Shown in pieces: positions 56,053-63,900 of a stretch of 64,000 nt of DNA (its first letter is position 1; each line of letters starts with the position of its first letter). The notes under the pieces are model-generated. The model was given only the letters and a program-made list of their open reading frames with translations, was not told where the DNA came from and did no database searches. The DNA lies in assembly GCF_029224025.1 (NCBI RefSeq), contig NZ_CP119392.1, positions 1,077,001-1,141,000 on the forward strand, given 5' to 3'. Source of the stretch: Rhodanobacter sp. AS-Z3 (GTDB lineage: Bacteria > Pseudomonadota > Gammaproteobacteria > Xanthomonadales > Rhodanobacteraceae). Both the position numbers and the translations under genes were made by a program.

Positions 56053-57401
56053 AGCCGATGCGCACTTCGTTGTACTGGCGGTTGCTGGTCTGGTTTTGCG
56101 TCGCCAATCTGCTGGTGCTGGCACTCGGTGGCCTGTTCGCCCGTCGCTTCATCGAATTCACCACCACGGTCGAGATCAACTGGGCGGCGCTGGCGCAGGA
56201 TGCCGACCAGGCTTACGAAAGCGGTGGCCGCGATGCACTCGCCGTCTGGGTGGCGCAGCAGCGACAGCAAGGTGTGGAGGCAACCCTGCTCGAGCATGGC
56301 GAGATGCTCTATCCGATCCGTCTGGGCGATGCGGTGCGCTCGCAATTGCCGTCGTTGCTGGGATCGGATCGCAGCGTGGTGATGCAGCCGCGGCCGGGTT
56401 TCTATGTCGCGTTCCAGCAGGTCAATGGCGACGACGGTCACGCCCGGCAACTGCTGGCGATGAGTCGAACGCATGTGCGCCTGCGCCCGCAAACGCGCGA
56501 GAAAATTTATCTGGCGATGCAGTTGCTGCTGTCGCTGCTGTTCATCGGTGCGGTCGGCTGGTGGGTGGCGCGCAGCGTGGCGCGTCCGGTCGAAGCACTG
56601 CGCCGGGCCACGCGGCGCATGGCCGATGGCGAACTCTCCGCCCGGGTGGGTCGGCAGGGTGGCATGGCACATGACGAGCTGGCCCAACTGGCCGGCGACT
56701 TCGACGTGATGGCCGGCCGCATCGAGGCGCTGGTCGCGCATGATCGTGGCGTGCTGCAGGACCTGTCCCACGAGTTGCGTTCGCCGCTGGCGCGGCTGCA
56801 GTTGATCCTCGATCTCGCCCGCCGTGGTCACAACGCCGAGGAGTCGGCACCGTACTTCAGCCAGGCCGAGCAGGAGATCGCCCGGCTCGACCGCATGCTG
56901 GGCGACATGCTCGCCTTGTCGCGAATGGAGGGCGGCTTGCCCGGGATGGAGCGCGAACAACTGCAACTGGTCGACGTGGTGCACGAGTGCGTGGAGCAGT
57001 CGCGGCTGGAAGCGGATGCGAAGCAGGTCGAGCTGTGGCTGGTCAGTGCCGAGTCCGCCATTGTTTCCGGTAACGCCATGCTGCTGGAGCGTGCGCTGGA
57101 CAACCTGCTTGCGAACGCGATCAAGTTCAGTCCGGCCGGTGGCCGGGTCGAGGTGATCCTGCGCGTCGATCAGCAATTTGCCGAGATCAGCGTGCGCGAT
57201 CACGGGCCGGGGGTGCCGGCGGACGAACTTGCTCTGCTGTTTCGTCCGTTCTTTCGCGGCAGCAATGCGGCGCGCGCGGAGGGGCATGGGTTGGGGTTGG
57301 CGATCGTGCGGCGCGTGGTGCAGGTGCATGGCGGCACGATCGAGGTGCGGAACGCTGAGGGTGGGGGGTTGGAGGTTCGGGTGAGGTTGCCGCTGGCGTG
57401 A
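56049..57401 (+). CDS. CpxA-type sensor histidine kinase
   Basis: 450-residue inner-membrane sensor. TM1 at about 12-33, periplasmic sensor (34-153), TM2 about 155-175, HAMP 172-225, DHp with phospho-acceptor His241 in DLSHELRSPLARL, and HATPase with the N-box LLANAIKFSP, G1 DHGPGVP and G2 GHGLGLAIV motifs. The ATG overlaps the regulator stop, so translation is coupled. A long antisense-like frame upstream (from 55314) in the same frame is not part of it. It is followed after 31 nt by a REP palindrome. Confidence 0.95.
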   Translation: MKPMRTSLYWRLLVWFCVANLLVLALGGLFARRFIEFTTTVEINWAALAQDADQAYESGGRDALAVWVAQQRQQGVEATLLEHGEMLYPIRLGDAVRSQLPSLLGSDRSVVMQPRPGFYVAFQQVNGDDGHARQLLAMSRTHVRLRPQTREKIYLAMQLLLSLLFIGAVGWWVARSVARPVEALRRATRRMADGELSARVGRQGGMAHDELAQLAGDFDVMAGRIEALVAHDRGVLQDLSHELRSPLARLQLILDLARRGHNAEESAPYFSQAEQEIARLDRMLGDMLALSRMEGGLPGMEREQLQLVDVVHECVEQSRLEADAKQVELWLVSAESAIVSGNAMLLERALDNLLANAIKFSPAGGRVEVILRVDQQFAEISVRDHGPGVPADELALLFRPFFRGSNAARAEGHGLGLAIVRRVVQVHGGTIEVRNAEGGGLEVRVRLPLA

Positions 57402-57432
57402 TGGTCCGTGTCTTGATCGCCCACCGCCGCTC

Positions 57433-57456
57433 GTAGGAGCGCACTTGTGCGCGATG
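57433..57456 (+). repeat. REP palindrome (left edge of island)
   Basis: GTAGGAGCGCACTTGTGCGC followed by GATG, with a perfect 6-bp GCGCAC/GTGCGC stem around TT, 31 nt after the kinase stop. Same family as the pair at 2985-3058. Orientation is + here; the copy at 59309-59335 on the other side of the island is inverted. Confidence 0.88.
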
Positions 57457-57992
57457 CTGTTGGCGTGAGATTTCCAACGTTACATCCATATCTGCATGCG
57501 CACTGCACATACATCTGCCGGCCGTTTTGATACTGCAAAGATCAAGGGCTTTCGCGCGCCTTCGGCGCCCGAGCCACCTTTCTCTGTGTGGCCAGAGAAA
57601 CGTGGCCCAAAGAGAGGCCACCCCACTTGGCGCTTGTTGGGCTTCCTGCCCAACAAGTTCGTGAGTCGGGGCCGGGCTTTTCGAACGGGCATCCTGCCCG
57701 TGCGAGAAGGAGCCGACCTCCTGTCGACTCCCGCTACGCGGCCTGTCGTCCCCGACTCACCGCCGCACAGGGGCCCCAGGTAGAGCAAGCGCGCCATCCT
57801 GGCGCCCACTCGGTGCGCCACCGCTGTGCGGCGGCGAAAGCCGAAGAGCCAAGAGCAAGGAGGTCCCGCTGCGAGCGAGACTTTTTAATGCTGCGAATGT
57901 CTCAGTTCGGCCAAGTGCGAACGTTCGAAAGTAGTGATCTTGATTCGTTCACTTCTTCAAAACTGCATTTCTAGCTAGATATAGCCCATGCG
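57457..57992. other. Non-coding flank with structured repeat
   Basis: No gene is supported here. It holds the REP at 57433, the multi-hairpin element at 57551-57806 (annotated separately) and, from about 57806 to 57992, lower-GC sequence of no recognised content up to the stop codon of the island gene. The open frames that can be drawn through it (for example 57496-57783) have a repetitive amino-acid make-up dictated by the repeat and are judged spurious. Confidence 0.55.
57551..57806 (+). repeat. Multi-hairpin structured repeat, copy 1
   Basis: A run of six hairpins: A 57556-57568 (GCGCC/GGCGC, loop TTC), B 57573-57606 (GCCAC outer and TTTCTCT/AGAGAAA inner arms), C 57633-57657 (CTTGTTGGGC/GCCCAACAAG, loop TTCCT), D 57681-57705 (ACGGGCA/TGCCCGT, loop TCC), E 57709-57731 (GGAGCCGAC/GTCGACTCC with one mismatch) and F 57791-57805 (GCGCCA/TGGCGC, loop TCC). 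Between them run conserved single-stranded segments. Copy 2 is inverted at 59021-59283 with the same hairpin order and changed but paired stems. Not a known insertion sequence: no transposase or clear target duplication seen. Confidence 0.8.
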
Positions 57993-58793
57993 CTATTGTG
58001 TCGGCCGGCCGCTTGCTGACATTTCGTCGGGCACAAGTTCAGAAAATTCCTTGGCCGTAACTTCCGTGGAGTCTAGGTTGCCCATCAACTGAGGCACCAA
58101 CTCGATACGATGTCCCTTGTAGCCATCCGTCTCGCGGCTGAAAGCGAAAGTCGCGTCCAACCGTGTGTATCGGGTGGCGCTATGCCCGAACGCAACGTCA
58201 TGGCCGCACCACGTTTGACCTTGAGCAGCGTAGATCGAATAGATTCCCAGCGGGACCTTAAACTCCTGAGTTTCACCTCCAGTCATGTAAATACTCATCA
58301 CGTATTTCGTCGTCTCGTTCTTCACTATTCTGAAAACGAAGTTGCCACCTGGCGGTGTCGTAATGGCAAGAGGCGCCAAGGCAGGTCGATGGGTGTAGAG
58401 CTTCTTGGCACCAGAAGACACATTGACCGGTACACACAAGACAACGGGTGTTATGTGAGGCAAAGCGAGCGGCTCAACCTTTGGCAAGGGTGGTCGCAGT
58501 GCTTGGGTTGGCGCCGTTTCGACGGTCCCGCTCGGCTCGAAATTGGCCTGAGGAGGGAGTTCCTGCTGTGGTGTGTCGTCGCGTGGGTGTACCTCAAGAG
58601 CCACAACGAGAATTATCGCACTGGTCAACAGAACCCAATACTTGCGAAAAATTTGAAGCAAATCTCTTAAGGTTGTCAGCCACTTCGGCTCGATCAGAAA
58701 TGATCCGCACTTTCCACACGTGGCACGAGCGGATAGACGAAAGCGGGCAACCCGATTTTTCGCTTGGCATTGCCCGCACATCACGATTGGCAT
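57993..58793 (-). CDS. Uncharacterised zinc-ribbon membrane protein in repeat island
   Basis: A 266-residue protein. A zinc ribbon at the N-terminus (CGQC ... CGKC, residues 6-30) is followed by a transmembrane helix (about 51-67, VLLTSAIILVVALEV), a Pro/Gln-rich linker (70-110) and a C-terminal beta-rich domain (about 145-245) with GGNFVFRIVKN, GGETQEFKVPLGIYSIYAAQG, and FGHSATRYTRLD. Such a C-terminal domain occurs in other bacterial membrane proteins of unknown function. The gene is visibly less GC-rich than its neighbours (for example 26 G/C in the 60 bases from 58261). Its ribosome-binding region is a G9 tract. It is alone between inverted repeats, suggesting a transferred cassette. Confidence 0.68.
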   Translation of the reverse strand: MPIVMCGQCQAKNRVARFRLSARATCGKCGSFLIEPKWLTTLRDLLQIFRKYWVLLTSAIILVVALEVHPRDDTPQQELPPQANFEPSGTVETAPTQALRPPLPKVEPLALPHITPVVLCVPVNVSSGAKKLYTHRPALAPLAITTPPGGNFVFRIVKNETTKYVMSIYMTGGETQEFKVPLGIYSIYAAQGQTWCGHDVAFGHSATRYTRLDATFAFSRETDGYKGHRIELVPQLMGNLDSTEVTAKEFSELVPDEMSASGRPTQ

Positions 58794-58799
58794 CTTTCA

Positions 58800-58808
58800 C
58801 CCCCCCCC
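58800..58808. promoter_or_regulatory. G9 homopolymer at the ribosome-binding site of the island gene
   Basis: Nine consecutive C on the + strand (nine G on the coding strand) followed by TGAAAG before the ATG at 58793. The G-run and GGTGAA form the only Shine-Dalgarno-like sequence. Such tracts slip during replication in some bacteria and change ribosome-binding-site spacing. Confidence 0.6.
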
Positions 58809-59020
58809 TACCAGAGCGTCATCCTATGACTGGTCGCAGCTTACCAGTCGGCTAGCTGCCTTGGATGCAAAAGCGGATTCAGATTGCAGCATTGCAACAT
58901 CTGCATTGGGTCGATAGCAGGCCTCTGTAGCGGCTTCATTTTCGAAGGAAGAGGAATCGTCTGTTCGTAGCGAATGCCATGCGCTGAGGCTTTGGCTCTG
59001 CTCTGGCTCCACTGAAGAGT
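58809..59020. other. Right flank of the island gene, no gene seen
   Basis: Between the G9 tract and the second structured repeat lies about 210 nt without a supported gene. It is A/T-richer than the chromosome average in places and probably holds the promoter of the island gene on the minus strand. Plus-strand frames here run into the repeat and are judged spurious. Confidence 0.45.
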
Positions 59021-59283
59021 GCGGGCCAGGATGGCTCGCTGCTTTACCCGGGGTCCCTTGTGCGGCGGTGAGGCGGGGACGACAGGCCCGCAGGGGAGTC
59101 GACATGGATGTCGACTCCTTTTCGCCAGCACATGGATGTGCTGTCGAAAAGCCCGGCCACGACTCACGGACTTGCTGCCCATGGATGGGCAGCAAGCGCC
59201 AAGCGGGGTGGCCTTCTCTGTTGGTTACTTATCTCTTGGCCACGCAAGAGATAAGTGACTCGCCCTCCGAAGGAGGACGAAAG
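59021..59283 (-). repeat. Multi-hairpin structured repeat, copy 2 (inverted)
   Basis: Inverted partner of the element at 57551. Hairpins in + coordinates: F' 59025-59035 (GCCA/TGGC), E' 59095-59118 (GGAGTCGACAT/ATGTCGACTCC), D' 59121-59148 (CAGCACAT/ATGTGCTG arms), C' 59171-59196 (CTTGCTGCCCAT/ATGGGCAGCAAG), B' 59227-59256 (ACTTATCTCTT/AAGAGATAAGT) and A' 59264-59276 (CCTCC/GGAGG, loop GAA on + = TTC on minus). The stems differ from copy 1 yet remain paired; loops CC, TCC or TTC are kept. No gene is supported inside. Confidence 0.8.
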
Positions 59284-59308
59284 CTCTTGCTCCAAAATCG
59301 AGCTTGAG

Positions 59309-59335
59309 CATCGCGCACAAGGTGCGCTCCTACGA
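59309..59335 (-). repeat. REP palindrome (right edge of island), supplies a stop codon
   Basis: The minus strand reads TCGTAGGAGCGCACCTTGTG followed by CGCGATG, with a GCGCAC/GTGCGC stem. Inverted relative to the REP at 57433. The TAG of the anti-sigma-like gene (59330-59332) is the TAG within GTAGGAG. Confidence 0.88.
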
Positions 59336-59800
59336 ATGGGTGCGTTGTTGCCACAGTCCCAGCAACCACGACGCGCCGACGCAGCCGGCCAGTGCCAGCA
59401 GCCAGTGCGTGGCGGGTGCTTGCGGGTTCGGCGCCAGCGCGGTGAAGGACGGCAGCCAGGCGTTGCCGTAGATCGCGACCACCGCGACGGCTGCAATGGC
59501 CATCGTGGCGGCGAGTACCAGCATCAGCTTGAACTCGAAGGAAGTGCTGGCCGATGCGGCGGGTGACGGAACGGTGCCCACTCGCGCAGCCAAGTGCTGT
59601 GCGAAATCTTCCGGCAGCGCATCGGGCAGCGGTTGGCGCAAGTGGCGCGCAATCATTCGATAGCGCTGGCTGCGTGCATCGTCGCCAGCGGGATCGAGCT
59701 GCAGCCGCTCGCGTCGCATGGCGGTTTCCTGCGCCAGCCATTCGCGCTCGTGCGCAGCGTCATCGAACGCAGGAATGTGGTCTTCGTCGTGCGGAATCAT
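59330..59800 (-). CDS. Putative membrane partner of the ECF sigma factor (anti-sigma-like)
   Basis: A 156-residue protein with an acidic/charged N-terminal cytoplasmic part (1-90, RRERLQLDPAGDD, ARHLRQPLPDALPEDFAQHL) and two C-terminal helices (about 92-112 and 133-149). It begins 1 nt after the sigma-factor stop, so the two genes are co-translated as sigma/anti-sigma pairs usually are. It lacks the HxxxCxxC zinc motif of ZAS anti-sigma factors, so the role is inferred from position. The stop codon is provided by a REP element. Confidence 0.6.
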   Translation of the reverse strand: MIPHDEDHIPAFDDAAHEREWLAQETAMRRERLQLDPAGDDARSQRYRMIARHLRQPLPDALPEDFAQHLAARVGTVPSPAASASTSFEFKLMLVLAATMAIAAVAVVAIYGNAWLPSFTALAPNPQAPATHWLLALAGCVGASWLLGLWQQRTHS

Positions 59801-60375
59801 GCAGCAACTCCTGTGCGTGTCTCTAGTGCGTCGCGCAGGCGCAGGCGCGAGCGGAACAGATGGCTCTTGATCGTGCCGGTCGCCATACCGGTGATGCGGG
59901 CAATCTCGGGGATGGGTGTTTCTTCAAGGTAATACAAGGTGAGCAAGGTGCGCTGCAGTGGCGGCAGGGCCTCGATCGCTTCATGCAGGTGGCGGGCGGT
60001 TTCTTCGTCGACACAGGCGGCCTCGAGGTCGAAGCCGTCGCCGATGTTTTCCACCCGTGATTCACCCTCGTCATCACTCGAGTCGACCAGTGGAATGCGC
60101 TTGTGCTGCAGGTGGCGCAGCGCGATGGTGAAGGCGATCCGGCCGATCCATGACTTCAGTGCGCTTTCGTAACGGTATTGATGCAGGCATTGGTGCACGC
60201 GCAGGAAGGTGTCCTGGCACAGCTCGCGCGCATCTTCCGGGTTGCGCACCATGCGCTGGATGATATGCCAGCATAGTCCCTGATACTCACGCACCAGGCG
60301 TTCGAACGCGCCCGGCCGGTTGGCCAGTACGGCGTCGACCAGGTCGCGGTCAGGGCTGCTGCGGATGTCATCCAT
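59797..60375 (-). CDS. ECF RNA polymerase sigma factor (RpoE-like)
   Basis: 192-residue alternative sigma factor. Region 2 (about 25-95) contains EYQGLCWHIIQRMVRNPEDARELCQDTFLRV, and region 4 (about 130-185) has ALPPLQRTLLTLYYLEETPIPEIARITG plus the DNA-recognition helix MATGTIKSHLFRSRLRLR. The start is ATG 60375 (MDDIRSS) although the frame is open to 60480; there is no clear ribosome-binding site. It overlaps the downstream membrane protein by 4 nt. Target promoters unknown. Confidence 0.9.
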   Translation of the reverse strand: MDDIRSSPDRDLVDAVLANRPGAFERLVREYQGLCWHIIQRMVRNPEDARELCQDTFLRVHQCLHQYRYESALKSWIGRIAFTIALRHLQHKRIPLVDSSDDEGESRVENIGDGFDLEAACVDEETARHLHEAIEALPPLQRTLLTLYYLEETPIPEIARITGMATGTIKSHLFRSRLRLRDALETRTGVAA

Positions 60376-60497
60376 GGGGTCATGGATACGCGCATCGCCG
60401 GATCGGTTGCAAGAGGGCCGCTGCAACCGATCCGCTCCGGCCCGTATCTGTGGATGCAACTGGCCCATCTTCGTGGCCACCGACCTGGGAGCTTTCC

Positions 60498-60824
60498 ATG
60501 GAATTCGAGATACTCATTCCGATCGTGCTGTTCATCTGCATTGCCTACGCCATCAAGGTGGTGGTCGATGCGCGGGTACGTGGCCGGATGATCGGCGCTG
60601 GTGGATCGGAGGAGCTGGTCAAGTCGATCCTGCTTGACGAGGAACTGCGCCGCCGCCACTCGTCGTTACGTTGGGGCATCGTGCTGATCTTCGTCGGGCT
60701 CGCCTTCGGCCTGATCCAGTGGTTTGGCTGGCAGGAAGTCACGCCCGGCATGGTTGCGGTGCTGGCCGGTGCTACCGGTCTGGGCAATCTGGTGTCGTTC
60801 GCGGTCTCGCGCAAACTCACCTGA
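60498..60824 (+). CDS. Small membrane protein, hypothetical
   Basis: A 108-residue protein with an N-terminal helix (about 4-22, ILIPIVLFICIAYAIKVVV), a charged central stretch (25-50) and two further helices (about 57-77, 82-100). GGGAG precedes the ATG at 60498. It is divergent from the ECF sigma gene and may be a sigma target, which cannot be tested here. No domain assigned with certainty. Confidence 0.65.
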   Translation: MEFEILIPIVLFICIAYAIKVVVDARVRGRMIGAGGSEELVKSILLDEELRRRHSSLRWGIVLIFVGLAFGLIQWFGWQEVTPGMVAVLAGATGLGNLVSFAVSRKLT

Positions 60825-60883
60825 AGCTGGTTCAATAGCGGGCATGCGCCGTCCATCGGCATGCCCGCAAGTGAGCCGACAGC

Positions 60884-61510
60884 GTGAATGAGCAACTGTT
60901 GTTCAACCTGGTCGACCTTGCCGGCACGTTTGCGTTCGCGATCAGCGGCGCCACCGCCGCCCGCCGCTGCAACCTCGACCTGTTCGGCATCCTGGCGATT
61001 GCCTTCATCACCGCTTGCGGCGGCGGCATCGCCCGCGATTTGTGCATTGGTGCGATTCCGCCGGCGGGTTTGTCGGACTGGCGCTATCTGTTCACTTCGG
61101 TGATTGCTGCGCTGCTGACCATCGTGGCGTATCCGTGGGTGGAACGGTTGACCTATCCGGTACGCTTGTTCGATGCGATGGGCTTGGGACTGTTCGCGGT
61201 GTATGGCGCGCACAAGACGCTGTTGTTCGGGCACAACGCGGAGATGGCGATACTCTTGGGCATCATCACCGCGATCGGCGGCGGCATGGCGCGTGATGTG
61301 CTGCTGGCGCGCGTGTCGATCGTGTTGCAGCAGGAAATTTATGCGTCGGCTGCGTTTGTCGGTGCCGCGCTGTCGGTGCTCGGTGAATACCTGAGCTGGC
61401 CCGCGGTGTGGGCGACCTGGTTGCCGATGCTTGCCTGTTTTGTCTTGCGCTTCCTGTCGCTGCGCCTGCACTGGAATCTGCCGCGATTCGGTCGGGATGC
61501 GTCGTCGTGA
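60884..61510 (+). CDS. TRIC/UPF0126 family cation channel protein
   Basis: A 208-residue inner-membrane protein with about seven helices. Both repeats of the family carry the glycine signature: TACGGGIARD (about 45-54) and TAIGGGMARDVL (about 132-143). This family (UPF0126, YicG-like) is the prokaryotic form of trimeric intracellular cation channels. The start is GTG 60884 (VNEQLLF). Its role in bacteria is unclear. Confidence 0.9.
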   Translation: MNEQLLFNLVDLAGTFAFAISGATAARRCNLDLFGILAIAFITACGGGIARDLCIGAIPPAGLSDWRYLFTSVIAALLTIVAYPWVERLTYPVRLFDAMGLGLFAVYGAHKTLLFGHNAEMAILLGIITAIGGGMARDVLLARVSIVLQQEIYASAAFVGAALSVLGEYLSWPAVWATWLPMLACFVLRFLSLRLHWNLPRFGRDASS

Positions 61511-61614
61511 ATGGTTCTTGGCGTCACGCATGACGTTTGGCCAGCTTTGCCCGGCCACCAGCGCATGCTAGCTTTGCGGTTCGGGCGGGGAGCCCGTACT
61601 CAAAAGGGAAGTAC

Positions 61615-62565
61615 ATGAGCGCAGCAAGTGTTCGCGTGGAGTCCGTGACCAAGCGTTTTTCCGGTCATACCGCGGTAAATCATCTCACCATGGAAATTCC
61701 CGGCGGCGGCATCTTCGGCCTGCTGGGGCCTAATGGGGCGGGCAAGTCGACCACGATCCGTCTGATCATGGGCATTCTGGAACCGGACGAAGGGCAAATC
61801 GTGCTGTTCGGCTCGGCGCACAACAGCCGGGCATTGTCGCAGCGCATCGGCTACCTGCCGGAAGAGCGCGGCCTGTACAAGAAAATGAAGGTGCTCGATC
61901 ACCTGATCTTCCTGGGTGAAACCAAGGGCATCGGTCGTGCCGATGCACGCAAGCGCGCGAACGCCTGGCTGGAACGCCTTGGGGTCAGCGACTGGGCGTT
62001 GAAGAAGGTCGAGGACTTGTCCAAGGGCATGCAGCAGAAGGTGCAGTTTGCCGGCGCGCTGTTGCATGAGCCCGAGCTGGTCATTCTGGATGAACCTTTT
62101 TCCGGGCTGGACCCGGTCAACGCGCAAGTGATGAAGGACATCGTGGTGGGCATCGCCGCCGAGGGGCGCACGGTGCTGTTTTCCACCCACGTGATGGAAC
62201 AGGCCGAGCGCATGTGCGACCGCATTGCCATCATCGCGCGTGGCGAGATGGTGGTGAATGGCACGGTGGCGCAGGTCAAGGAAGATTTTGGTGGACGTCA
62301 TGTGGCGCTGGGTTTCACCCACGACAAGGCGCGTGCCGAGAACATCCTGGCTGATCGCTCGCTGATCTCCCGCGTCGACGACTACGGCGCCACCGCCGAA
62401 TTGCAGATGGCTGATGGGGCCGATCCCGAAAAGTTGCTGGCTGCGTTGGTTGGCGAAGGCGTGGGTCTGCGTCGTTTCGAAATCGTCGAGCCTTCGCTGC
62501 ACGCCATTTTCATTGCCAAGGTGGGCGCTGATGCCGCCACGGCCCATGCCGGAGTTGCCGCATGA
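61615..62565 (+). CDS. ABC transporter ATP-binding protein (NatA-like)
   Basis: 316-residue ABC ATPase. Walker A GPNGAGKST (about 42-50), signature LSKGMQQKVQFA (about 141-152), Walker B LVILDEPFSGLD, and switch STHVMEQAERM are present; a C-terminal accessory region follows as in NatA (sodium efflux) type proteins. AAGGGAAG lies upstream of ATG 61615. It overlaps the permease gene by 4 nt. Confidence 0.93.
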   Translation: MSAASVRVESVTKRFSGHTAVNHLTMEIPGGGIFGLLGPNGAGKSTTIRLIMGILEPDEGQIVLFGSAHNSRALSQRIGYLPEERGLYKKMKVLDHLIFLGETKGIGRADARKRANAWLERLGVSDWALKKVEDLSKGMQQKVQFAGALLHEPELVILDEPFSGLDPVNAQVMKDIVVGIAAEGRTVLFSTHVMEQAERMCDRIAIIARGEMVVNGTVAQVKEDFGGRHVALGFTHDKARAENILADRSLISRVDDYGATAELQMADGADPEKLLAALVGEGVGLRRFEIVEPSLHAIFIAKVGADAATAHAGVAA

Positions 62566-63878
62566 GCAAGATTGTTGCCGTTATCCGGCGCGAGTTTGTC
62601 GAACGGGTGCGTACCAAGGCATTCGTGATTTCCACCCTGCTGCTGCCGGTGTTCATGGTGGCGATGGTGTTGTTGCCGGCGATGATGATGAAGGGTGGCG
62701 ATCGCACCAACAACGTCGCCGTGGTGGATGCGTCCAGCACGGGCCTGGGTCAGCCAGTCAGTCAGGCACTCACTGCCGAGAAGATTGGCAGCGGAGCGGA
62801 CGCCAAGGCCCGCTATACGGTGAAAGTGTTTCCGGCGACCAGCGACGAGTTGGCCAAGGTGCGCGACGGCCTGATCGCCAGCACCGGTTTTTCCAGCAAG
62901 GAGCGCAAGGACGGCTTCGATGGCGTGCTGGTGCTGACCGATGACACGCTGGCTACGGGCAAGGTTTCCTACTACGGCGGCAACGTCGGCTCGATGGATT
63001 CCATGGTCAAGCTGCAGAGTGGCGTGTCGAGTGCCCTGGCCGGTGTGCGTCTGGGCAAGTCCGGTGTGGATGCCGCTTTGGTCAAGCAGGCGATGAAGCC
63101 GGCGAATATGGAGACCACCAAGGTCTCCGACGGCAAGCTCACCGGCCAGAGTGGCGCCGAGTCGTTCATGATCGCGTACTTCATGGGCTTCATTCTGTAC
63201 ATTGCCATTTTGATCTACGGTCAGCAGACGATGACCTCGGTGATCGAGGAAAAGACCTCGCGCATCATGGAAGTGCTGACGTCGTCGCTGACGCCGTTCG
63301 AGATGCTGCTGGGCAAGGTGCTCGGCGTGGGTCTGGCGGGGCTGACGCAGATGGCAATCTGGGGCGGCACGGTGTTCCTGATCAGCAGCCAGCGCGTGCA
63401 TCTGGCCGGCCTGTTCGGGATGAGTGCGGATGCCGCGGCGAGCTTCCCGATTCCGGGTATGGCGCCGGGTCTGCTGGTGGTTTTCCTGCTGTATTTCGCG
63501 CTGGGCTTCCTGCTTTATGGCGCGTTGTACGCGGCGATCGGTGCGATGTGCAACACCATCCAGGAAACACAGCAGTACGCGATCTTCGTCACCATGTTCA
63601 TCATCGTGGGTTTCTTCGCGGTGTTCGCGTTGATCAAGGACCCCACCGGTCAGCTCGGCGTGACCCTGTCGTTCGTTCCGTTCTTTGCGCCGTTCACCAT
63701 GCCGGTACGTTATTCACTGACCTCGGTGCCGCCGCTGGAGCTGGCCTTGTCGCTGGGCATCATGCTGGTGACCTTGCTGGCCTGCGTATGGCTGGCCGCG
63801 CGAATCTATCGCACCGGCATCCTGATGTATGGCAAGAAGCCGTCGTGGAGCGAGTTGTGGCGCTGGATCAGGGCCTGA
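62562..63878 (+). CDS. ABC-2 permease (NatB-like)
   Basis: 438-residue integral membrane subunit that pairs with the preceding ATPase. One N-terminal helix (about 20-40), a large extracytoplasmic domain (45-200), and five or six C-terminal helices with the ABC-2 segment EEKTSRIMEVLTSSLTPFEMLLGK fit NatB-type permeases. The ATGA overlap with natA shows coupling. Substrate (possibly Na+ or a peptide/antibiotic) is not readable. Confidence 0.92.
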   Translation: MSKIVAVIRREFVERVRTKAFVISTLLLPVFMVAMVLLPAMMMKGGDRTNNVAVVDASSTGLGQPVSQALTAEKIGSGADAKARYTVKVFPATSDELAKVRDGLIASTGFSSKERKDGFDGVLVLTDDTLATGKVSYYGGNVGSMDSMVKLQSGVSSALAGVRLGKSGVDAALVKQAMKPANMETTKVSDGKLTGQSGAESFMIAYFMGFILYIAILIYGQQTMTSVIEEKTSRIMEVLTSSLTPFEMLLGKVLGVGLAGLTQMAIWGGTVFLISSQRVHLAGLFGMSADAAASFPIPGMAPGLLVVFLLYFALGFLLYGALYAAIGAMCNTIQETQQYAIFVTMFIIVGFFAVFALIKDPTGQLGVTLSFVPFFAPFTMPVRYSLTSVPPLELALSLGIMLVTLLACVWLAARIYRTGILMYGKKPSWSELWRWIRA

Positions 63879-63900
63879 ACCAACGGCGGTACAGGCGGCG

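Noticed and set aside
57496..57783. Open frames inside the structured repeats (also 59019-59258)
   Set aside because: Encoded by a repeat whose hairpin stems change between copies; the derived proteins carry no constraint.
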